From an uncultured cyanobacterium (GTDB lineage Bacteria > Cyanobacteriota > Cyanobacteriia > PCC-6307 > Cyanobiaceae), in contig CAIKWV010000630.1 in assembly GCA_903831165.1 (NCBI GenBank), positions 1-7,401 of the forward strand: a stretch of DNA of 7,401 bases. Reading direction: 5' to 3'. Numbering within the stretch: the first letter of the stretch is position 1; each line of letters opens with the position of its first letter. A program made the position numbers and the translations under genes. A model generated the notes under the pieces. The model saw nothing but the letters and a program-made list of their open reading frames with translations. It searched no databases and was not told the origin of the DNA. Positions 1-5,806 of the stretch are shown piece after piece.

Positions 1-217
1 CTCCGATCCAGTCGGAGCTGGCCATGTAGGGCTTGAGATCGAAATCCGTTCGGATCACCGCTGTTCCGCTCGGGTCTCCTGCACCACTGTCACCGTTGCG
101 ATGGTCATCGCCGCCGGTGGCGCCAAAACCAGCGGAACCGCTGGAGTCGTTTGGGGTCAGAAGAGCAGGCTGGGCCGGTCCATAGGTCAAGAAAGCCGTC
201 TCTGAATTTGATCTCAA
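1..217 (-). CDS. Partial Gly/Asp-rich hypothetical protein, N-terminal part (cut by window edge)
   Basis: The minus strand is open from the window edge up to at least position 260 in one frame. Read from a possible TTG at 215-217 it gives about 72 residues, beginning LRSNSETAFLTYGP, passing through a Gly/Ser/Asp-rich stretch (GATGGDDHRNGDSGAGDPSG) and ending ...DFDLKPYMASSDWIG at the edge. A GGAG lies about 10 bases before that TTG. The only ATG in the frame is at 23-25, close to the edge. I do not recognise the family. The low-complexity start resembles a linker or secreted-protein leader, but no signal peptide is visible. It may be the start of a real gene lying mostly outside the window, or a chance open frame. 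The start is a guess. Confidence 0.3.
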   Translation of the reverse strand, partial: MRSNSETAFLTYGPAQPALLTPNDSSGSAGFGATGGDDHRNGDSGAGDPSGTAVIRTDFDLKPYMASSDWIG

Positions 218-264
218 ACTAGTCCAGCTCCGCCGATCTGCGTCGGGCAGACCGACCTGGGGCC

Positions 265-519
265 TCAGCTCTCGGGATAGAGCAGATCGGCCAGCTCCTC
301 AGGATCTACGTCGTAGACACGGGCCAAGGTGGTTTCGATGGCGCTGGTCACCACATCGGGCAGGAACCGCATGGCATTGAGGGCGTCATCGGCAATGTCG
401 TCGGTGAGCAGGGTCTCTCCGCCCAGCTTCTCGTCGTTGATCACGGCCATCACCCAGCTCTGATAGGCGTTGACGAGGTCGTTGAACTCAAGTTCCGGAT
501 CGTTCAGGTCGAGGGCCAT
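265..519 (-). CDS. Small acidic conserved hypothetical protein (84 aa)
   Basis: Complete 84-aa reading frame from ATG (517-519) to TGA. A GGAAAG lies 5-6 bases before the ATG on the minus strand, which supports this start. The protein is strongly acidic (ELEF, NDEKLGGE, TDDIADDA, DVDPEELADLL) and appears all alpha-helical, with no Cys, no signal peptide and no membrane segment, so it is probably a soluble cytoplasmic protein. Its style matches short conserved proteins of unknown function that recur in marine picocyanobacteria, but I cannot name a domain. It is divergent from the gene at 591, and the two share a gap of about 70 bases that must hold both promoters. No function can be given from sequence alone. 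Confidence 0.78.
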   Translation of the reverse strand: MALDLNDPELEFNDLVNAYQSWVMAVINDEKLGGETLLTDDIADDALNAMRFLPDVVTSAIETTLARVYDVDPEELADLLYPES

Positions 520-590
520 CGGGGCTTTCCAGGAAGATGTCCCTGCAGTTTGCCCGTTGTCGTCCCCGGCGGCAGGTGCGTGCTTTCTCC

Positions 591-1037
591 ATGACAGACC
601 CCACCGCCCTCCAGGCCACCCTGGTGGATTTCGCCATCACCGAGCTGGTGCGCCAGCACCGCGACAGTTTCCCGCCCCTGTGGACCCCGGAGAGTTGGGC
701 CAAGCTGATGATCTGGTTGGCTCTCAACTGCGGCTGCTCCAGCGATGCGGCGTCCCTGGAAGCCTTTGCCGAGGCCCTCGGGCCCGCTTTGACGCGGCGG
801 ATGCGGCGGGTGTACTTCGAGCGGGAGCTCCCGGATCTGAACCTGCAGCTGATGGGGGACCCGGCCGAACAGCAGGTGTTGGCCCTGCCGATCGACCCGC
901 TGCAGGCCGGCGGCGCGATGCCGGATCGCCAGCAGGTGGCCCGGGCGCTGGCGCGGGTGGGCCTGAGCGAGCGGGTGGTGGTGGAGGAGCGCTGGCAGGC
1001 CCTGGAGGCGCTCTGGGCCCTGCCCTGGGCTGGGTAG
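591..1037 (+). CDS. Conserved hypothetical protein (148 aa), upstream partner of the 2OG oxygenase
   Basis: I place the start at ATG 591 (MTDPTALQAT...). An in-frame ATG at 537 would add 18 Arg-rich residues, but it has AGGAAG directly against the ATG with no spacing, so the shorter form is preferred. The product is soluble and helical. It has a Trp-rich N-terminal half (PPLWTPESWAKLMIWLALNCGCS, residues 28-50), a conserved-looking centre (MRRVYFERELPDLNLQLMGDP, residues 71-91) and an Arg/Glu-rich helix at the end (ERWQALEALWALPWAG). The two cysteines (47, 49) are close, but there is no second pair to make a metal site. No family recognised. Only 12 bases separate its stop from the oxygenase ATG, so the two are probably one transcript and may act together; that is inference from spacing only. 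Confidence 0.75.
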   Translation: MTDPTALQATLVDFAITELVRQHRDSFPPLWTPESWAKLMIWLALNCGCSSDAASLEAFAEALGPALTRRMRRVYFERELPDLNLQLMGDPAEQQVLALPIDPLQAGGAMPDRQQVARALARVGLSERVVVEERWQALEALWALPWAG

Positions 1038-1049
1038 GGTTGACTTCAG

Positions 1050-1730
1050 ATGGCCGGAGCCGGACGGATGCGCTTGATCAGCAGTTTCCGCAATGCCGGC
1101 TACGAGGCCCTGGCCGAAGGGATCGGGGAATTCTTTGATCGCCGTAGCGATCTGCAGCGGCCCGGCAATGCTTTCGGGGGCGTTGCCGACGGGGGCTCCG
1201 GCGACGGGGGCTCTGGCGACGCCCCCGAGCTCGACAAAGTCTCCACGGACATCAGCCTGGTGTGGCTCGATCGCAGCGATCCCGAGGCCCATGCCCTGGC
1301 CGACGTGATCATGCGGGGCGTTTCAGCCGGCCTGAATCGCTATCTCGAGGAACGCCCCCTCTGGCTGCAGTGTTGCCCGGAGCGCTCTTTGTTCGTCAAT
1401 CCGATCTTCAATCTGCAGCGCTATGCCCCCACCGAGGGATTCAAGAGCTGGCATTGCGACTGGACCACCACCGAGGAGGCCACCGAGCCGATCCGCCGCG
1501 TGCTGGCCTGGATTCTGTACTGCAACGACGTGCCCGAGGGGGGCACCGAGTTCCACTGGCAGGGGCACCACGAGGAGGCCGAGCGCGGCAAGCTGCTGAT
1601 CTTCCCGGCCGGGCTCTCCCACATCCATCGCGGCCGGGTGTGCCACGAGCACACCAAAACAATCGCCACCGGCTGGATCAACGCCGGCTCACTGGAGACC
1701 TATGTGGCCCGATTGGCGGCGTCCGATTAG
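1050..1730 (+). CDS. 2OG-Fe(II) oxygenase family protein (prolyl-hydroxylase-like fold)
   Basis: 226-aa protein with the iron- and 2-oxoglutarate-binding signature of the non-haem dioxygenase superfamily. The HxD pair is H135-C-D137 in FKSWHCDWT. The distal histidine is H193 (less likely H191) in FPAGLSHIHRG. The 2OG-binding basic residue is K203 in TKTIATGW, ten residues after H193, the usual spacing. The EGGTEFHWQ segment (163-171) is the expected central strand. Such enzymes couple 2OG decarboxylation to hydroxylation of a protein or small-molecule substrate; the SHIHRG...TGW ending resembles versions seen in cyanobacteria and cyanophages. The substrate is unknown. A Gly/Asp-rich insert (residues 43-58) comes from a DNA tandem repeat. 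ATG 1068 (M7, with GGAG eight bases upstream) is an alternative start. It follows the 591 gene by 12 bases and converges on the Nif11 gene. Confidence 0.9.
   Translation: MAGAGRMRLISSFRNAGYEALAEGIGEFFDRRSDLQRPGNAFGGVADGGSGDGGSGDAPELDKVSTDISLVWLDRSDPEAHALADVIMRGVSAGLNRYLEERPLWLQCCPERSLFVNPIFNLQRYAPTEGFKSWHCDWTTTEEATEPIRRVLAWILYCNDVPEGGTEFHWQGHHEEAERGKLLIFPAGLSHIHRGRVCHEHTKTIATGWINAGSLETYVARLAASD
1176..1220 (+). repeat. Three tandem 15-bp repeats inside the oxygenase gene
   Basis: Three imperfect in-frame copies of a 15-base unit run head to tail: 1176-1190 (GGGGGCGTTGCCGAC), 1191-1205 (GGGGGCTCCGGCGAC) and 1206-1220 (GGGGGCTCTGGCGAC). They encode GGVAD-GGSGD-GGSGD, a flexible linker between the N-terminal helices and the catalytic fold. 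Because the unit is 15 bases, copy-number change by slippage would keep the frame. The following GCCCCCGAG can pair with the G-runs. Confidence 0.85.
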
Positions 1731-1735
1731 GAGCC

Positions 1736-1749
1736 GCCCGTCAGCGGGC
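1736..1749. terminator. Short GC hairpin between two convergent genes
   Basis: GCCCG-TCAG-CGGGC forms a 5-bp stem with a 4-base loop, placed between the oxygenase stop (1728-1730) and the Nif11 stop (1750-1752). No T-run follows on either strand, so it is at best a weak or factor-dependent end signal for one or both genes. Confidence 0.25.
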
Positions 1750-2037
1750 TCAGGCCGGGGGCTGTTCCCAGGTCTTCAGCACCCAGGCGATCTCGCCATG
1801 GTCCCAGCCGCAGTTGTCGAACAGGCGCACGGCCAGCTCATCGTCGGCCTCCAGCAGGCGCTGGGCGAAATCCTTGACCAGAGCGGCCGGGTTCAGCTCA
1901 ATGCCGGCCGTCTGGGCCACCGCCGCCACGCCAGCCGCCGTGGTGGCCGGCTTGATTGCTCGCTGCAGTTCGGGCTCGTTGCGCAGGCGCAGCAGGAATT
2001 CGTTGATGAGGTCGTGATTGGCCTGGGGTGAACTCAT
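1750..2037 (-). CDS. Nif11-family protein (95 aa)
   Basis: Residues 10-50 follow the Nif11 domain pattern: a helix with LINEFLLRLRNEPELQRAI, then AAGVAAVAQTAGIELNPAAL. Nif11 domains occur in cyanobacterial proteins of unknown role and, separately, as leader peptides of ribosomally made peptide products. This protein ends in a Trp-containing helix (CGWDHGEIAWVLKTWEQPPA) with one cysteine (C76). It has no GG/GA cleavage site followed by a Ser/Thr/Cys-rich core, so it does not look like a prochlorosin-type precursor. It is more likely a stand-alone Nif11 protein of unknown function. The ATG at 2035-2037 has no clear Shine-Dalgarno sequence, which is common in cyanobacteria. Its stop lies 20 bases from the oxygenase stop in a tail-to-tail layout. 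Confidence 0.85.
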   Translation of the reverse strand: MSSPQANHDLINEFLLRLRNEPELQRAIKPATTAAGVAAVAQTAGIELNPAALVKDFAQRLLEADDELAVRLFDNCGWDHGEIAWVLKTWEQPPA

Positions 2038-2093
2038 GGGCGGATGCCGGGGAAGACGGTTGGGGGACGTTTGCTGGGCCGGAAACCCCTGAG

Positions 2094-2108
2094 GATGGTC
2101 TGACCATC
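2094..2108. promoter_or_regulatory. Perfect 7-1-7 inverted repeat, possible operator
   Basis: GATGGTC-T-GACCATC is a perfect 15-base dyad, 57 bases upstream of the Nif11 ATG on that gene's transcribed side. Symmetry and position fit a dimeric regulator site, but no known regulator motif is recognised. Confidence 0.35.
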
Positions 2109-2156
2109 GCGGAGGTTGCGTCGACCGGCCAGGTGTGGAGCGACAAGCCGGCAGGG

Positions 2157-2206
2157 TGCAATCAGTGGTTGCATCCCGACGGTGATCACATCAATCTGCC
2201 ATCACC
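2157..2206. promoter_or_regulatory. Two further stem-forming inverted repeats
   Basis: TGCAA (2157-2161) pairs with TTGCA (2169-2173) over a 7-base spacer. GGTGAT (2181-2186) pairs with ATCACC (2201-2206) over a 14-base spacer. Neither is followed by a T-run. They could be protein-binding dyads or short RNA hairpins; the arms are short enough to occur by chance. Confidence 0.2.
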
Positions 2207-2387
2207 TCAGACAAGGAGCGTGGCGTCGTGAGGGTGGATGAAGTCGGCGTCTGGCAGGTAGCGGGTTCAGTTCTGCAACTCGATGATGGGGTTGCCATCG
2301 GGGCAGCAGATCGGTTCGCACGATAGGTGGGGCCTCGTTCATCGGCGCGCGCCGCAATCCCTGCCGTCGTGCGCCAGCTGACAGGCT

Positions 2388-3293
2388 TTGGTGTCGCGGA
2401 ACACCGGCCGCCTGCAAGGGTCTCAAAGGCCCAGCGACAGGGTCTTTGAATGTCTGCCACCGCCCGCTGTTGCACGGTTGTCGACCTCGCTGTTGAACGT
2501 CAGTCGGACCTCCCACCGGCGCCGGTTGCGCTTGCTGGCCCGCGTGATGGTGATCGTGCTGGGTATTGCCCTGCTCAAGTTGCTGGCCCACCAGTTCGGC
2601 CTGGAAGTAATCACGGTGAACCCGCTGTTCTCGGCCCTGGTGGCTTCGACGGTGTTTTTGCTCGGATTCCTGCTCAACGGTGTGCTGTCTGATTTCAAGG
2701 AGAGCGAAAAACTTCCCGGTGAATTGGCCTCGGCGCTGGAGGCACTGTCCCTGGAGATCCGAGGCATCCCCGCTCACCATCCCGATGCGGAGGTTGGTGT
2801 CCATCTCGAAGCGGTGGCCGACCTGTCTCAGGGGCTGCTGGCCTGGGTGCGGCAGCGGCTGTCGACGGCTGATTTGATGCACCTGTATCACCGTTGCCAT
2901 GCCGCTGCTGTCGGCGCGGCGGTGCTGTTGCGCGGCGAGTCCACGTTGCAGGGGCGAATGATGCAGGAAATGGCCGCCATTCTGCGCTGCATCAATCGCA
3001 TCGAGACGATCCGCGAGACGTCGTTTGTGCCCCTGGTGTACTGGCTGGCCTATGCCGGGGCGGCCCTGCTCTGCGGGGGCCTGGTGCTGATGCGCAGCGA
3101 CTCGATCAGGGAGTCGATTTTCTTTATCTTTGTGATTGCTTTTTTGTTGATTTTCCTGCTGAATCTGATCAGCGACATCGACAATCCATTCGGCTTCTCG
3201 GATCCTGATTCCGCCGAGGATGTCTCCCTGGTCGTGCTCAGTTCCGCCGTTGCCCGCCTGCAGCTGCTGGCGGCTGCCGATCGCCTTCCCTGA
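2388..3293 (+). CDS. Bestrophin-like four-helix membrane protein
   Basis: The largest frame is 301 aa from a TTG at 2388. Four hydrophobic helices are visible at about residues 52-70, 78-100, 213-235 and 243-263, in two pairs separated by a helical cytoplasmic loop. After helix 2 comes FLLNGVLSDFKESEKLPGEL (94-113). After helix 4 comes DIDNPFGFSDPDS (263-275), similar to the conserved NPFG turn of bestrophin-type anion channels. This layout suggests a bestrophin-like/DUF4239-like channel or carrier; that is inference from motif and topology. The start is unclear: the first 30 codons contain AGG codons and look non-coding, and no candidate has a good ribosome site. TTG 2478, TTG 2493 and ATG 2547 are alternatives, and the HRRRLRLLAR segment before helix 1 argues for a start upstream of 2547. 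It converges on the acyltransferase across 89 bases that hold no clear terminator. Confidence 0.78.
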   Translation: MVSRNTGRLQGSQRPSDRVFECLPPPAVARLSTSLLNVSRTSHRRRLRLLARVMVIVLGIALLKLLAHQFGLEVITVNPLFSALVASTVFLLGFLLNGVLSDFKESEKLPGELASALEALSLEIRGIPAHHPDAEVGVHLEAVADLSQGLLAWVRQRLSTADLMHLYHRCHAAAVGAAVLLRGESTLQGRMMQEMAAILRCINRIETIRETSFVPLVYWLAYAGAALLCGGLVLMRSDSIRESIFFIFVIAFLLIFLLNLISDIDNPFGFSDPDSAEDVSLVVLSSAVARLQLLAAADRLP

Positions 3294-3382
3294 GCGCGAT
3301 CCTGACTGGGTGGGGCTTGCTCGGGCCGGCGGCGCCGTCTGACCGGGCTGATCGATGGCCTCGCCGGGCATCCCTTGTCGTT

Positions 3383-4759
3383 TCAGCGCCCGGCCATCCC
3401 GGACGGCACGATCATGGCCTCCAGGCTCCGTTGCAGCTCGCCGGTCAGTTCGGCCACGGCCCGCCGCCGGTCCGCCCGGTAGGTCGCCAGGCGCTGGCGG
3501 ACCTCGATCGGTTCGCCCAGGCTGATCAGGGCCCGGCGCGGCCCCAGGCGCGGCCGCTGGCCGGGGTTGCCGCCGAGGATGCGGCAGTGGGTGTCCCACA
3601 GCAGCAGCAGGGTGTCGGCGAAGCGCTCCTGGCTGGGGCGCTGGCGCACGTAGCTGCCGCTGACCGCCACGAACGATTCCACCAGCCGCATGTGCCACAT
3701 GCGCCGCTCTGTTTCCTCGGCCAGCCGGTCCGCCAGGCCCCGCTCCAACCTTGAGCGTTGCCGCTGACCCTGGTTGCTCGGGTGCAGCCGATCCCAGCCC
3801 GCCTGCTCGAGCCGGCGGCAGCGGCTGGCCAGGTCGCCATGGGGTTCGATCGCCAGGGACTGCTCCACCTCTCGCAGCGCCGTCTCCAGTAGCCGTTGCA
3901 GGCGCGCCGCGAGGGCCTGGTTGCCGGCTTCTCCTTCCGGCAGCGGTTGCCCGGCCGCCAGGTCATGGCGATAGGCCTGGCTGTAGAAGGTCTCCATCAG
4001 GTTCAGCATCCGTTCGGCCAGGGCGAACAGGCGCTGGTAGAGGCATTCGGGATCGAGGCTGTGCTCCGGGTCCGGCGTCAGGCCGCTGTCCAGCTCCAGG
4101 CGGCTGAGCAGGTGTTCGAGCGGTTGCCACACCGGGGCGCTGAACGCGTACTGCAGGCCGATCGGCAGCACGGTCATCCCCTCGCTGCGCCCCGCCTTGT
4201 CCAGGTCGTTGGCGGTCCAGAAGGCCAGCTGGGCCACACCGGGCTCCAGGCTGCTGACCCGTTCGTTGTGGCCGTTGGTGGCCCCCTCCGGCGCCACCGC
4301 CAGCGGGTAGGGACCGCTCAGCAACAGCTCCCGGGCCGTGCGCAGGGCGGCCGAGTCAAGCTTGCCGCGCTGGATCGAGCAGCCCCCCAGCCTGGACAGC
4401 AGCCAGCCGGTGGGGGCTCCGGCCCAGAGGGGAATACCCCGGTCGTAGAGGAACTGGGCGTGGGGTCGGGATCGCCAGCGCAGGCCTTGCCGCCGGGCCT
4501 CACGGGGCAGTTCGTGCCAGAGCAGCTGGGCGAGGCAGGCGGGATCCTCGAGGCTGGGATGGCGAAAGGCCAGCAGCAGCCGGCTCTGGCCGGTCTGAAA
4601 CGCCTCGATCGCCTCGACCAGCCGTTGCGGCTGGCGCAGCTCCAGGCCGGTGATGTGGCTTTGCCGGCGCAACCAGAGGGGCAGCAGCCGGCGGCTGAAG
4701 GCCAGCACCCGCGGATCGAGCCGCGGCGGCAGGAACTCCAGGGGGGCGGCGGCGGGCAT
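3383..4759 (-). CDS. PlsC-type acyltransferase (1-acylglycerol-3-phosphate acyltransferase family)
   Basis: 458 aa from ATG 4759-4757. The four acyltransferase blocks are present in order: HPSLED (H67 and D72, the HX4D catalytic motif), GGCSIQRG (R131, glycerol-phosphate binding), APEGATNGHN (E158-G159) and VLPIGLQY (P199). The enzyme family transfers a fatty acyl group to lysophosphatidate or a related acceptor in membrane lipid synthesis, at the cytoplasmic membrane face. The protein is about twice the size of a minimal PlsC. Its C-terminal ~250 residues are helical and Arg/Glu-rich, of unknown role, as in other long cyanobacterial members, so the exact acceptor is uncertain. The frame can be extended to ATG 4864, but the added 35 residues are mostly Pro/Ser and arise from the C-rich strand of a G-rich leader, so the internal ATG is preferred. 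No Shine-Dalgarno is visible before it. Confidence 0.88.
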   Translation of the reverse strand: MPAAAPLEFLPPRLDPRVLAFSRRLLPLWLRRQSHITGLELRQPQRLVEAIEAFQTGQSRLLLAFRHPSLEDPACLAQLLWHELPREARRQGLRWRSRPHAQFLYDRGIPLWAGAPTGWLLSRLGGCSIQRGKLDSAALRTARELLLSGPYPLAVAPEGATNGHNERVSSLEPGVAQLAFWTANDLDKAGRSEGMTVLPIGLQYAFSAPVWQPLEHLLSRLELDSGLTPDPEHSLDPECLYQRLFALAERMLNLMETFYSQAYRHDLAAGQPLPEGEAGNQALAARLQRLLETALREVEQSLAIEPHGDLASRCRRLEQAGWDRLHPSNQGQRQRSRLERGLADRLAEETERRMWHMRLVESFVAVSGSYVRQRPSQERFADTLLLLWDTHCRILGGNPGQRPRLGPRRALISLGEPIEVRQRLATYRADRRRAVAELTGELQRSLEAMIVPSGMAGR

Positions 4760-4783
4760 GGCGGAGGGAGGACTGGGGGGCAG

Positions 4784-4812
4784 TGGGCTGGGCGGAGACT
4801 GGGCTGGGCGGA
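4784..4812. repeat. Direct repeat of 13 bp in a G-rich leader
   Basis: TGGGCTGGGCGGA occurs exactly at 4784-4796 and again at 4800-4812 (16-base period). It sits in a strongly G-biased block (about 4736-4840, plus strand) just upstream of the acyltransferase start. Confidence 0.7.
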
Positions 4813-4823
4813 CCGTGGACGGG

Positions 4824-4847
4824 AAGGGTGCGGGGGGCGGCACCCTT
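4824..4847. promoter_or_regulatory. 8-bp perfect hairpin upstream of the acyltransferase
   Basis: AAGGGTGC (4824-4831) pairs fully with GCACCCTT (4840-4847) over the 8-base loop GGGGGGCG. It lies 65 bases upstream of the preferred acyltransferase start, so it would fall in that transcript's leader if transcription begins to its right. It also lies just before the valS fragment. No T-run follows on either strand. It may be a leader structure or part of the rearrangement boundary. Confidence 0.4.
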
Positions 4848-4854
4848 GATGACC

Positions 4855-5262
4855 ATGCAACCATCGCTGAGGAATTGCGCGGCTGAGGTTGGCTCCCCCG
4901 AGACCAGCCACCCCGGCGACGCCCTGCCCAAGACCTGAGCCCTGATCGGCACCGAAAGCCGCTGGCAAGCGGCCCGGGAGGCCAGCGGCGCCTTCCATCC
5001 CGACTCGGCGGCTGCCGCTGAGCCGTTCTCGGTGGTGATCCCGCCGCCGACCGTGACCGGCGGCCTGCACATGGGCCCTGCCTTCAACGCGGCCCTGATC
5101 GACCCGGTGGTGCGCTTCCAGCGCCTGCGGGGCAAGAACGTATTGCCGGCCTCTGGCACCGACCACGCCGCGATCGCCGTGCAGACGATCCACGTCAAGC
5201 GGCGCAAGGCCGAAGGACCCAGCAAGGACCGCCTCCGCCGCGATGGATGGCGCTGTGCCTGA
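4855..5262 (+). pseudogene. Truncated, broken copy of the valS 5' end
   Basis: This region matches the first part of the intact valS at 6855. Codons 4921-5244 align without gaps to 6927-7250. By my hand count 81 of 108 residues and 270 of 324 bases agree. The frame opens at ATG 4855 (MQPSLRNCAAEVGSPE...), giving a lead-in almost as long as that of valS, and then hits TGA at 4936-4938 where valS has Tyr30. The class I HIGH motif reads HMGP instead of HMGH (CCT at 5077-5079), and the LCLPGTDH region reads LPASGTDH. Homology ends near 5244, and the frame runs into a new TGA at 5260-5262. The rest of the synthetase (over 700 residues) is missing. The copy therefore cannot charge tRNA-Val. Changed codons are mostly amino-acid-altering (27 against 10 silent), as expected without selection. 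A smaller open frame from GTG 5032 remains, but nothing suggests it is translated. Confidence 0.9.
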
Positions 5263-5345
5263 AGACATGGACCTGCAACCCGGCGCGCTGCCGTGCGGCC
5301 TGAGGGTGAGATAAGCTGTGTAGTTGGGATCATAGATTATTGGCC

Positions 5346-5771
5346 ATGAGCAGCGGTCTGAATCAGTCAAAGCCTCGTGGCTTCAATCTATTAACGAGGA
5401 TTGTCTATGTCCATCAGGCCTTCTCCTTGGCTTTGCATGGATCGGGCCTGTCCGCGTTGCTGGCGAAGGGAAGCGGATTCCAGGTGCTGTCCACGGGCGC
5501 TGGGCTGGTGATTGCCGTGGCCACTGTCATCGCCATGTTTAGCGTCGCGAAGCAGAAGTCGTTGCCTGCCTTGGTATGGCTTCGTGTCTTGCTCTGGGCG
5601 GCGGTTTTCAGGGGCGCGCTCAGTGTTTTGACGCTTTTCGGGGCCAGCGACGCGGCGATTGCTGGCTTTGTGCGTTCGATGATCTTCAATGAGGCCATCC
5701 TGATTCCGCTTGCCATCTATTGGTCCAGGGCCGTCCATGGCCGGTATCTTGCTTGCTTGCGGGGCGACTGA
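5346..5771 (+). CDS. Small integral membrane protein, unknown function (141 aa)
   Basis: ATG 5346 begins MSSGLNQSKPRGFNLLTRIV; a TTG two codons earlier is a less likely start. Hydrophobic stretches at about residues 49-67, 76-99 and 109-127, plus a weaker one near 14-30, predict three to four membrane helices with short loops and a charged C-terminus (HGRYLACLRGD). No motif ties it to a known transporter or enzyme. The 35 bases before the start are unusually AT-rich for this window (about 5309-5342) and contain TAGATT, a possible -10 element, without a matching -35; no Shine-Dalgarno is seen. The gene lies between the broken and intact valS copies and ends 35 bases from the stop of the convergent channel-like gene. 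It may be part of a segment that arrived with the rearrangement. I do not recognise the family. Confidence 0.68.
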   Translation: MSSGLNQSKPRGFNLLTRIVYVHQAFSLALHGSGLSALLAKGSGFQVLSTGAGLVIAVATVIAMFSVAKQKSLPALVWLRVLLWAAVFRGALSVLTLFGASDAAIAGFVRSMIFNEAILIPLAIYWSRAVHGRYLACLRGD

Positions 5772-5806
5772 TTGCCTCTGTTCCTCAGCCGATGCAGGCC
5801 TCGCTT

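Larger units (their letters stand above)
2038..2387. other. 350-bp intergenic region with inverted repeats
   Basis: This stretch lies between the divergent Nif11 gene and the bestrophin-like gene. It holds no convincing gene. Three short inverted repeats lie in its first half (2094-2108, 2157-2173, 2181-2206), as expected of a regulatory region. The second half carries a short minus-strand peptide resembling the tail of a glyoxalase-type protein (2267-2320), which may be a remnant or chance. Confidence 0.6.

Noticed and set aside
2028..2231. 67-codon plus-strand frame from GTG overlapping the Nif11 start
   Set aside because: No ribosome site or recognisable motif, and it runs through the inverted repeats. 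Composition is not absurd, so it is not fully excluded.
3119..3165. T-rich run suggesting a terminator
   Set aside because: It is the coding sequence of membrane helix 4 (Phe/Ile/Leu codons) in the bestrophin-like gene, with no preceding stem.
2202..3698. Long 498-codon open frame on the minus strand
   Set aside because: It lies opposite the bestrophin-like gene and the end of the acyltransferase. Its product is Gln/Arg/His/Pro-rich without domains, typical of an antisense shadow in GC-rich DNA.
3896..4849. 317-codon open frame on the plus strand
   Set aside because: Antisense to the acyltransferase, low-complexity composition; the acyltransferase motifs are on the other strand.
5170..5177. 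GCGATCGC, the HIP1 octamer common in cyanobacterial genomes
   Set aside because: A single site; consistent with a cyanobacterium but not informative. The intact valS differs here by one base.
5032..5262. Open frame from GTG within the valS fragment as a new small gene
   Set aside because: Entirely explained by leftover ValS sequence; no ribosome site, and the key motif is broken.
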